Positions 56,750-64,000 of a DNA stretch of 64,000 nt are shown piece after piece. Source of the DNA: Chloroflexota bacterium. Its GTDB lineage: Bacteria > Chloroflexota > Limnocylindria > P2-11E. Location of the stretch: contig VBEZ01000165.1 of NCBI GenBank assembly GCA_005882255.1, positions 1 to 64,000 of the forward strand. The letters run 5' to 3'. The position numbers were made by a program, and so were the translations under genes. Numbering within the stretch: the stretch's first letter is position 1; each line of letters begins with the position of its first letter. Under the pieces are notes generated by a model. The model did no database searches. It was not told the origin of the DNA and was given only the letters and a program-made list of their open reading frames with translations.

Positions 56750-57710
56750 CCAGTGCCACGCGACCCCGCGCGAGCACCGCGATGATCCCAAGCGCCGCCA
56801 TGGCCATGCCGATGTCGGCGACGGTGAACGCGGTCGCGCCACCCCAATCGAGATCGTTCACCAGCTGGAAGATGCGGATCGTGGCCACCGTCGTTCCCGA
56901 GGTGAACAGGAAGATGACCACCGACAGCGTCGTGACCGCCCGGACGAAGGTCGTGATGAAGCCGACGCGCAGCGAGCTTCCGAGCATCGGTAGCAGCACG
57001 TCACGGAAACCGCGCAGGCTCGACGCGCCCAGACTCCTGGCGGCCTCGTCCATCGAGCGGTCGACCTGGCGGAGCCCGGCGACCGCCGCCTGATATCCGA
57101 CCGGGACGTTCCAAAAGATCATCGCGAGGATGATGAGAAGTCCGCCGCTGCTCAGCCAGTCCAGCCATCTCTCGTTGAACGCGAGCACATAGCCGACCCC
57201 GAAGAACAGGCCGGGCACCGCGGCCGGCATGATGAGCAGCAGGTCGAGGACACCTCGTCCTCTCCAGGTGCCGCGCTGCACCAGCCATCCCGCGAGGAGC
57301 GCGAACGGTGCGGAGAACGTCGCCGCGGCGAGTCCGTACACCAGCGTGTTGCGCAGCGCCACGCCATTTGCGCCGGAGAAGATAAAGGCGAAGTGGCTCG
57401 TGGTGAAGGTGGTGTTCACAGGAAACGTGAGCGTGAAGGCGCTTACGACGAGCGATCCGTAGACCAGGACGATCATGCCGCACAGAACGCTGCACGCCGC
57501 GAAACACGCCGACGACAGCCATCCCGGGACTGGCGGGCGTGGCATCGACGACGCCCGACCGCTGACGGTCACGAACGAGCGACCGCCATCGAGCCGGACC
57601 TTCGCGACGTACAGCACCAGCGCGAGCGCGAGCAGGATCGTGCTGACGGCCGCGGCGCTGGTGAAGTCGCCGAATCCACTGATCAGGCTGTACGCCTGCC
57701 GCCGCACCAA
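56733..57710 (-). CDS. Ferric-type ABC permease, C-terminal part (frame break at about 57694-57708)
   Basis: AYSLISGFGDFTSAAAVSTILLALALVLYVAKVRLDGGRSFVTVSGRAS.. second permease domain with MDEAARSLGASSLRGFRDVLLPML. Confidence 0.87.
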   Translation of the reverse strand: MVRRQAYSLISGFGDFTSAAAVSTILLALALVLYVAKVRLDGGRSFVTVSGRASSMPRPPVPGWLSSACFAACSVLCGMIVLVYGSLVVSAFTLTFPVNTTFTTSHFAFIFSGANGVALRNTLVYGLAAATFSAPFALLAGWLVQRGTWRGRGVLDLLLIMPAAVPGLFFGVGYVLAFNERWLDWLSSGGLLIILAMIFWNVPVGYQAAVAGLRQVDRSMDEAARSLGASSLRGFRDVLLPMLGSSLRVGFITTFVRAVTTLSVVIFLFTSGTTVATIRIFQLVNDLDWGGATAFTVADIGMAMAALGIIAVLARGRVALGGARA

Positions 57711-58275
57711 GTCCTGGCCGCGAGAGCGGGAGGGTGACGGTGCGGAACACGGTCCACGGTCCCGCGCCCAGATTGCGCGCGGCCTGCTCCATGCGTGCGT
57801 CGCTCCGCGAGAGGACGTCCGCGATGAGCTGGTACGCGAACGGAAAGAACGCGATCGTCTGCACGCCCCAGATGCCGCCGAGGCCGAAGATGCTGATGGT
57901 CTGGCCGAAGACCCCGTAGGTGATCATGCCGCGCGGCCCGAAGAGCAGGAGGTACGAAGCGGCGACGACGAACGGAGGCGAGAGCAGCGGCAGGATCCCG
58001 ATGACCTTGAACAGCGGTTTCCAGCGCATATCCGTGTAGACCATCGCGTACGCGAAGACGAAACCGAGAAAGACGGCGCTGACGGTGGAGAGCGCCATTA
58101 CCTGCAGCGAGTTCACGAATGGCTTCATCCAAGTGCCGCCGGCGAGGAACTCCGTGTACGAGCCACCGGGCGTCACGACCACACGGACCTGCGGATACAC
58201 GATGAATATCGCAACGAGCGCGACAACAGCAAGCAGCGCGAGCAGGACACCCGGCTCGCGCTGCAGGCTGCGCAT
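57698..58275 (-). CDS. Ferric-type ABC permease, N-terminal part (frame lost after LSRPGLGAA)
   Basis: MRSLQREPGVLLALLAVVALVAIFIVYPQVRV..MEQAARNLGAGPWTVFRTVTLPLSRPGLGAA. Confidence 0.85.
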
Positions 58276-58300
58276 CTTCGCTACGAGATCGCGGTGATCG

Positions 58301-59389
58301 CTAGAGGCCCACCGTGGATTGCCACTTCTGCAACAGCCGCGTCTTGTTGTCGGTGGCCCACTGGCGGTCGTAGTTCACGAGCTTGACCGACGTGAGGCTC
58401 GGTGCACCGGGGGCCGAAGCCACGTCGGTGCGCGTCGAGCCGCGGTTGCTGAGCTTCACGTTGAGATCGCCGGCCTCCTTGGTGATGGACCAGTCGACGA
58501 GCGCCTTCGCGGCCGCGAGGTTCTCCGGCTTTCCACCCTTGACGATGCTGATCGCGCCCACCTCGAAGCCGGTGTCGCTCGGGACGGTGAGGTCGACGGG
58601 GTTGCCCTTGCCCTTCTCGGTCAGGATGTCGTGGCTCCAGTTCGGGCAGCCGACGAACTGACCCTGGTCGATGAGCGTGAGTGCGCCCGGCGAGGTCGGG
58701 ATGTACTGGGCGATGTTGGCGTGGAGGCTCTTCATGTACGCCATCGCCCGGTCCTCGTCCTTGTTGAAGCGGAAGATCTGCGTCGCGATGAAGATGTAGC
58801 CGCCGCCGGTCAGCAGCGGGCTCGGCAGGACGAGCTTTTGCTTCCACGCCGGGTCGAGCAGGTCGTCCCAGGTCGCGGGCTTCTTGCCGCCGATCTCCTT
58901 CGTGAGACGGTCGTTGTTGGAAATGAAGCCGAAGATGCCCGTGTACCAGCCGGTCCAAAGGCCGGTCGGCTCTTTGAACTGTGCCGCGATGTCCTTCGCG
59001 TTCGGCGAGATGTAGGCCTCGAGCAGGCCCTGCTTCCCGAGCGGGTCGTGGAACTCGCTCGATCCACCGATGAAGATGTCCGCCTTCGGATTGGCCTTCT
59101 CCGCGGTGATCCGGGTTTGCAGTTCGCCGGCCGCCGCCAGCGGCAGCACGTCGACGTTGACGCCTGGGTACGCGGCCTTGAAGGCCGCGAAGAACTGATC
59201 GTTCGTCGATTGATTGAGCGCGGAGTACACCGAGATCGTGCCGGTCACCGGCGCCGCGGTCTTCGCCGCCGTCGCGACGGCGGTCGCCGAGGCGGACGGC
59301 GATGGCGTCGCCGCGCCACCGCATGCGGCCGCCACGGTGACGATCCCCAGGCCCTTCAGGAATGTTCGACGGTCAAGAAGTGATGTCAT
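58301..59389 (-). CDS. ABC transporter solute-binding protein (ferric/thiamine-type)
   Basis: MTSLLDRRTFLKGLGIVTVAAACGG signal; GTISVYSALNQSTNDQFFAAFKAAYPGVNVDVLPLAAAGELQTRITAEKANPKADIF. Confidence 0.9.
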   Translation of the reverse strand: MTSLLDRRTFLKGLGIVTVAAACGGAATPSPSASATAVATAAKTAAPVTGTISVYSALNQSTNDQFFAAFKAAYPGVNVDVLPLAAAGELQTRITAEKANPKADIFIGGSSEFHDPLGKQGLLEAYISPNAKDIAAQFKEPTGLWTGWYTGIFGFISNNDRLTKEIGGKKPATWDDLLDPAWKQKLVLPSPLLTGGGYIFIATQIFRFNKDEDRAMAYMKSLHANIAQYIPTSPGALTLIDQGQFVGCPNWSHDILTEKGKGNPVDLTVPSDTGFEVGAISIVKGGKPENLAAAKALVDWSITKEAGDLNVKLSNRGSTRTDVASAPGAPSLTSVKLVNYDRQWATDNKTRLLQKWQSTVGL

Positions 59390-59448
59390 TCTTCCCCTCC
59401 ACTCACGGTCCGTCCGGAGTTTAGACCCTGCGCTTGGTCGAAATGCGT

Positions 59449-60249
59449 TCAGCGCATGAGGCGCAGGTGATCGGGATCGAAGGTCACCTTCCACGCACGT
59501 AACGGCCCGGCCATGACATTGAGGTAGTACAAGTCGTACCCCGGCGGCGCCGATACGGTGTGATAGCCCCGCGGCACGAGAACGCATTCGCCGTCACGTA
59601 CGGCGAGGGTCTCGTCGAGCGAGCGGTCCGCGGTGTAGACGCGCTGCAGCGCAAAACCTCGTTCGTCGCGCAGGCGGTGGTAGTACGTCTCCTCGAGCGC
59701 CGTCTCGCGTGGCGGGTCGTTCGTGTCGTGTTTGTGCGGCGGGTAGCTCGACCAATGTCCGCCCGGCGTGACGACCTCGGTCACGAGCAGTGACTCCGCC
59801 GCGGCGTCCTCCATCAGGATGTGATGGATCCGCCGTTCCATCGCGCCGCTCCCGCGGATCTCGAGGCGCGCGTCGCTCGGCCCGATGACCCGGGCCGCGG
59901 CGCCACGCCCCGCCGGCGCGTGGCCAAGCGCGATCTCGACCGGGCCCGATCGCGGCGAGATCTCGAACGCCGTGCCGGGCGGCAGGTACGCGCCCGACGG
60001 CGGGCCATCGAACGGCGTCGCGCGCGTACCCAGGCCCGTCCACTCACCGGCCTCCGAGCGGATGTCGCAGCTGCCGCCGAGCACGACGACGCACGTCTCG
60101 CGCCCGGCGAGCTCGCGTCGTAGCCGCGCGCCGACCGCGATGCGATAGACCTCGAATCCGACGTACCGCCAGGCCGCGCTCTCCGGCGTGACGCGCAGGA
60201 CGCAACCGTCGCGGTCGGCGGGCTGCGCGCGAACGAGGAGGCTCGTCAC
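59449..60249 (-). CDS. iolB: 5-deoxy-glucuronate isomerase (IolB)
   Basis: GHWSSYPPHKHDTNDPPRETALEETYYHRL..GECVLVPRGYHTVSAPPGYDLYYLNVMAG; GTG 60249 overlaps iolD stop. Confidence 0.93.
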   Translation of the reverse strand: MTSLLVRAQPADRDGCVLRVTPESAAWRYVGFEVYRIAVGARLRRELAGRETCVVVLGGSCDIRSEAGEWTGLGTRATPFDGPPSGAYLPPGTAFEISPRSGPVEIALGHAPAGRGAAARVIGPSDARLEIRGSGAMERRIHHILMEDAAAESLLVTEVVTPGGHWSSYPPHKHDTNDPPRETALEETYYHRLRDERGFALQRVYTADRSLDETLAVRDGECVLVPRGYHTVSAPPGYDLYYLNVMAGPLRAWKVTFDPDHLRLMR

Positions 60250-62111
60250 TCGGGCGGTCGCAGCTCGCGGCGAGCGCGCTTCCGGCCCGTCTCGTACCGC
60301 TCGCGCGCCGCGCGCACCTCGGCCAGGCCCGAGACCTCCGCCGGCGCCACCTCCCACCACGATCCGTACTCGGGCACGCTCTCGTAGCGGTCGGTCTCGA
60401 TCGTGATGACGTACGGACTCACGGCGCGCTTGGCCCGGGCGAGCGCGGCGCGCAGCTCCGCGATCGTGCGCACGCGTTCGGACACCGCGCCCAGGCTCGC
60501 GGCATTCGCGGCGAGGTCGATCGGGAGCGTATCGCCCTGAGGCCCCTCACCATCGAGTCCGAGCGAGCCGGCCTTCCGGTAGCGGTAGTGCGTGCCGAAG
60601 CCCTGCGAGCCGAGCGACCGCGAGAGACTGCCGATCGACGCGTAGCCGTGGTTGTCCACGACGACGACGATGATCTTGATCCCCTCCTGGACCGCGGTGA
60701 CGAGCTCCTGCGCGAGCATGAGGTAGCTCCCGTCGCCGACGAGAACATAGACCTCGCGGTCGGGCGCGGCCATCTTGACGCCGAGCCCGCCGGCGATCTC
60801 GTAGCCCATCGTCGAGAAGCCGTATTCGACGTGGTAGCCCTTCGCGTCGCGTGTTCGCCACAGCTTGTGCAGGTCGCCGGGCAGCGAGCCGGCCGCGCAG
60901 ACGACCACGTCGCGCGCACCGGCGGCCTCGTTCACCGTGCCGATGACCTCGCTCTGCGCCGGCAGGGGCGCGTGACCGAGCGAATACAAGCGCTCGACCT
61001 CCGCGGACCAGTCACGAACGAGGCGCTCCACCTTCTCGCGGTACGACGACGGGGCGGCGTACGACCATCCCGCGAGCGCACCGACGGTGGCCCGGGCGTC
61101 GCCGACGAGCGCGAGACCCGACTGCTTGTACGCGTCGAACTCCGCGACGTTCACGTTGATGAAGCGGACACCGCGGTCCTGGAACGCGGTCTTCGACGCC
61201 GTGGTGAAGTCCGTCCAGCGCGTGCCGATCCCGATCACGAGATCGGCCTCGCGCGCGACATGGTTCGCGGCCGCGGTGCCGGTGACGCCGATCGCGCCGA
61301 GCGCGAGCGGATGATCGAACGGGAGCGCGCCTTTCCCCGCCTGCGTCTCGGCGACGGGTATTCCCGTCGCGTCGACCCAAGTGCGGAGCGCCTCGGTCGC
61401 GCCCGAGTAGAGGACCCCACCGCCCGCGACGATGAGCGGACGCTTTGCCGCGCCGATGAGCTCGGCGGCCCGCGCGATGGCGGCCGCATCCGGCAGACGA
61501 CGCTCGATGTGCCAGGTGCGCCGCGCGAGGAAGTCGTCCGGCACATCGAACGCCTCGGCCTGCACGTCCTGTGGGAGCGCGATGGTCACCGCGCCGGTGT
61601 CGGCCGGACTCGTGAGCACGCGCATGGCCGCGAGCGCCGCCGGGACGATCTGCTCCGGCCGCAGGATCCGGTCGAAATAGCGCGAGACCGGACGGAAGAC
61701 GTCGTTCACCGAGACGTCGCCCGCCCACGGCACCTCCAGCTGCTGCAGCACGGGGTCGGGCCCGCGCGACGCGAACACATCGCCGGGGAGGAGGAGCACC
61801 GGGATGCGGTTGATCGTCGCGGCCGCGGCCCCGGTGACCATGTTGGTCGCGCCGGGTCCGATCGACGTCGTGCACGCGAACGTCGCGAGCCGGTCGCGCA
61901 TCTTCGCGTAGCCGTGCGCGGCGTGCACCATGGCCTGCTCGTTGCGCGCCTGGAAGTAACGGAGGTCGCCGGGCCGCTCGTGAAGCGCCTGGCCGATGCC
62001 GCCGACGTTACCGTGACCGAAGATACCCCAGCAGCCGGCGAAGAAGCGCTGCTCGATCCCATCGCGCTCGACGTACTGGTTCGCGAGGAATCGCACCAGC
62101 GCCTGCGCCAT
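60246..62111 (-). CDS. iolD: 3D-(3,5/4)-trihydroxycyclohexane-1,2-dione hydrolase (IolD, TPP enzyme)
   Basis: MAQALVRFLANQYVERDGIEQRFFAGCWGIFGHGNVGGIGQAL..FACTTSIGPGATNMVTGAA..VVVVDNHGYASIGSLSRSLGSQGFGT. Confidence 0.95.
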   Translation of the reverse strand: MAQALVRFLANQYVERDGIEQRFFAGCWGIFGHGNVGGIGQALHERPGDLRYFQARNEQAMVHAAHGYAKMRDRLATFACTTSIGPGATNMVTGAAAATINRIPVLLLPGDVFASRGPDPVLQQLEVPWAGDVSVNDVFRPVSRYFDRILRPEQIVPAALAAMRVLTSPADTGAVTIALPQDVQAEAFDVPDDFLARRTWHIERRLPDAAAIARAAELIGAAKRPLIVAGGGVLYSGATEALRTWVDATGIPVAETQAGKGALPFDHPLALGAIGVTGTAAANHVAREADLVIGIGTRWTDFTTASKTAFQDRGVRFINVNVAEFDAYKQSGLALVGDARATVGALAGWSYAAPSSYREKVERLVRDWSAEVERLYSLGHAPLPAQSEVIGTVNEAAGARDVVVCAAGSLPGDLHKLWRTRDAKGYHVEYGFSTMGYEIAGGLGVKMAAPDREVYVLVGDGSYLMLAQELVTAVQEGIKIIVVVVDNHGYASIGSLSRSLGSQGFGTHYRYRKAGSLGLDGEGPQGDTLPIDLAANAASLGAVSERVRTIAELRAALARAKRAVSPYVITIETDRYESVPEYGSWWEVAPAEVSGLAEVRAARERYETGRKRARRELRPPE

Positions 62112-62153
62112 CGTGAGCCTCACCGTGGAGTGCGTACAGTACAACCTCCGACG

Positions 62154-62570
62154 ATGAACACACCGCGTATTCGCATCGGCACCGCTCCGATCAGCTGGGG
62201 CGCCTGCGAGATCCCGAATTGGGGCGATCAGCTTCCGTACGCGCAGGTGCTCGACGAGATGGCCGCGTCCGGATACGAAGGCACCGAGCTCGGCCCATGG
62301 TCGTATCTTCCGTCCGATCCAGCGACGCTCCGGCGCGAGCTGGGCGCGCGCAGGCTCGCGCTTGCGGGAGCGTTCTGTCCGGTCACGTTGCACGACCGCG
62401 ATCAGCGAGCCGCATCGCTCCACACCGCCCGCGAGACGATCGATCTGCTCGCTGCCGCGGGAGCGCCGGTGCTCGTGCTCGCCGACGCCGGTGACGAGCG
62501 GCGCGCGGCGATGGCCGGCCGCGTGCCATTGGACGGCTCCGCACGTCGCGAGCTACGTCGAGCGGCCTGA
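62154..62570 (+). CDS. IolE-like inosose dehydratase / sugar isomerase, N-terminal part
   Basis: MNTPRIRIGTAPISWGACEIPNWGDQLPYAQVLDEMAASGYEGTELGPWSYLP..AGRVPLDGSA then frame lost. Confidence 0.83.
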   Translation: MNTPRIRIGTAPISWGACEIPNWGDQLPYAQVLDEMAASGYEGTELGPWSYLPSDPATLRRELGARRLALAGAFCPVTLHDRDQRAASLHTARETIDLLAAAGAPVLVLADAGDERRAAMAGRVPLDGSARRELRRAA

Positions 62571-62970
62571 AGAGATCGCGCGTCTCATGCGTGATACCGA
62601 TCCCGCGCTCGTCGGGCTGTGCCTCGACACCGGCCACATCGCGTACGGTGGCGGCGATCCGGTGGAGATCGCGCGCACGCACGCGCGGCGTGTGAGGCAC
62701 GTGCACCTGAAGGACCTGCGTCGTGAGGTCCGGGCTGACGTGCTCGCACGACACCTGGGTTTCCGCGACGCCGTCAGCCTGGGCGTCTTCGCGCCGCTCG
62801 GTGATGGGTCGCTCGATCTGCGCGGCGCGCTCGGCACGCTCCGTGAGGCGGGGTACGGCGGTTGGCTCATCGTCGAGCAGGACGTGCGGCTCGGCGTGAG
62901 CCCGATCGCGGCGCCGCTGCGCGACGCGAAGCGCAGTCGCGCGTACCTGACCGAGGTGCTTGCGGCGTGA
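62537..62970 (+). CDS. IolE-like protein, C-terminal part in another frame
   Basis: PHVASYVERPEEIARLMRDTDPALVGLCLDTGHIAYGGGDPVEIARTHARRVRHVHLKDLR. Confidence 0.83.
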
Positions 62971-63962
62971 CGAGGGTCCGCGACATCGGCGTCGGTGTGG
63001 TCGGCGTCGGCCTGATGGGCCGCCGTCACGCCGAGAACGTCACGCGCGTCGGTGGCGCGAAGCTTCTCGCTATCCATGACGCCAACGCGTCGTTGGCGGA
63101 GCGCGTCGCGCGCGAGCTCGGCGCGAAGAGCTGTGCGTCCGTCGACGCGCTTCTTTCCTATAGCGGCGTCGACGCGGTGGTGATCGCATCCCCAGCGCCC
63201 GCGCACGAAGCGCACGCGGTGGCCGCCCTCGCGGCGGGAAAGGATGTGCTCCTCGAGAAGCCGATCGCGCTGACGCTCGAGGCCGCCGACCGCATCCTGG
63301 CCGCCGCCGCCAGCGCATCCGCGGCGCGGCTTCAGATCGGGTTCATGCGACGCTATGACCCCGCGTATACGGAGGCTGTGTCCGTGGTCCGGTCGGGCAA
63401 AGTCGGCGCGGTGCGCTTCTTCAAAGGAGTGGACCGCGACCGCGACGCACCCTCCGGCCCGTCGGGCTCGCTCGCGCGGGCCGACATCTTCGCAGAGTCC
63501 GCGATCCACGACTTCGATGTTGCGCGCTGGATCACGGGCGACGAGGTCGCCGGCGTGCGCGCGAGCGCATTGACGCTGGCGCCTGACGCACCGGGTCCCG
63601 ACCTCGCGCTTGCGGAGCTCCGCTTCGTCGGTGGTGCGGCGGCGAGCATCGAGACGTACCGCGGCGCGCGCTACGCCTACGACATCCGGGCCGAGATCGT
63701 GTGCAGCGAGGGAATCGTCTGCGTCGGCGGTTTCGCGCAGCGTTCGGTGGAGGTCCTCCTACCGGACGGCGACCGGCGCGATCTCTCCGCACACTTCCTC
63801 GACCGTTTCGCCGACGCGTATCTCATCGAGCTGCGCGACTTTCTCGCGGGTGTCCGGTATCCGCGTCCTCCCCGGGTGAGCGGCGAGGATGGCCGCCGCG
63901 CGCTCGCCATCGCGCTTGCGTGCGACCGCGCCTGCGACGACGCGCATGAGGTCGCGCCGTGA
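62967..63962 (+). CDS. Gfo/Idh/MocA oxidoreductase (IolG-like inositol 2-dehydrogenase)
   Basis: GVGVVGVGLMGRRHAENVTR..VIASPAPAHEAHAVAALAAGKDVLLEKPIALTLEAADRIL..GFMRRYDPAYTEA; GTGA overlap. Confidence 0.9.
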   Translation: MTRVRDIGVGVVGVGLMGRRHAENVTRVGGAKLLAIHDANASLAERVARELGAKSCASVDALLSYSGVDAVVIASPAPAHEAHAVAALAAGKDVLLEKPIALTLEAADRILAAAASASAARLQIGFMRRYDPAYTEAVSVVRSGKVGAVRFFKGVDRDRDAPSGPSGSLARADIFAESAIHDFDVARWITGDEVAGVRASALTLAPDAPGPDLALAELRFVGGAAASIETYRGARYAYDIRAEIVCSEGIVCVGGFAQRSVEVLLPDGDRRDLSAHFLDRFADAYLIELRDFLAGVRYPRPPRVSGEDGRRALAIALACDRACDDAHEVAP

Positions 63963-64000
63963 CCGTCGCCGCGTACGTCCTCGGCCGCGTAGGCGCGGAT
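63959..64000 (+). CDS. Start of next iol-locus gene, possibly an IolC-type PfkB kinase (truncated by window edge)
   Basis: GTGA overlap; VTVAAYVLGRVGAD; only 14 codons visible. Confidence 0.35.
   Translation, partial: MTVAAYVLGRVGAD

Noticed and set aside
60588-62153. Long + strand ORF opposite iolD
   Set aside because: Shadow of iolD; only its 3' end (from 62154) is real, as the IolE-like N-terminus.
1-64000. CRISPR arrays, insertion sequences, prophage or integron
   Set aside because: No regularly spaced repeats, transposase, integrase or phage structural motifs seen in any frame.
1-64000. tRNA/rRNA genes
   Set aside because: Visual scan for T-loop (GGTTCGAAT-like) and 16S/23S motifs found only coding-sequence coincidences; needs tRNAscan-SE/Infernal to exclude.

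Overview
This is a high-GC bacterial chromosomal window, gene-dense on both strands. The gene content suggests Chloroflexota or an actinobacteria-like soil lineage, but that is weak inference. I saw no rRNA, tRNA, CRISPR array, prophage or transposase. Contents in order: gamma-carbonic anhydrase-like protein, DAHP synthase, an OmpR-type regulator; a partial Tad/Flp pilus cluster (CpaE-like, CpaB-like, TadG-like, two TadE-like); rhodanese, VIT1-like and MBL-rhodanese proteins; a translationally coupled GT4 / GH130 / putative alpha,alpha-toroid triad; a divergent pair of sulfite-oxidase-family molybdoenzymes, one fused to a cytochrome-b-like membrane domain; an amidase; a RIO-type kinase plus a ParB-like protein; a histidine kinase and regulator; a split ChrA pair; a repair-flavoured block (DUF72, Rv2578c-like radical SAM, three-gene split LigD, UdgX); an HtrA-like protease; MoxR/DUF58/VWA; an M20 peptidase; a two-component pair; a secreted HExxH protein; malic enzyme, LysE, pirin, BipA, acyl-ACP desaturase; a haem peroxidase; a ferric-type ABC transporter and an inositol-catabolism (iol) locus running off the right edge. 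I did not find an unmistakable new defence or mobile system. The observations most worth following up are: (1) a recurrent TANNNT hexamer 6-11 nt upstream of start codons without Shine-Dalgarno, suggesting widespread leaderless transcription; (2) a 20-aa leader ORF with stacked hairpins, one hiding the ribosome site of the RIO kinase gene; (3) four conserved genes or gene junctions that each appear to have lost a segment of very roughly 100 bp out of frame (deletion or assembly artefact); (4) three exactly 11-bp-phased TCAGCG repeats in front of the haem peroxidase; (5) a LexA-like palindrome against the -10 of the radical SAM gene; (6) several uncommon domain fusions.
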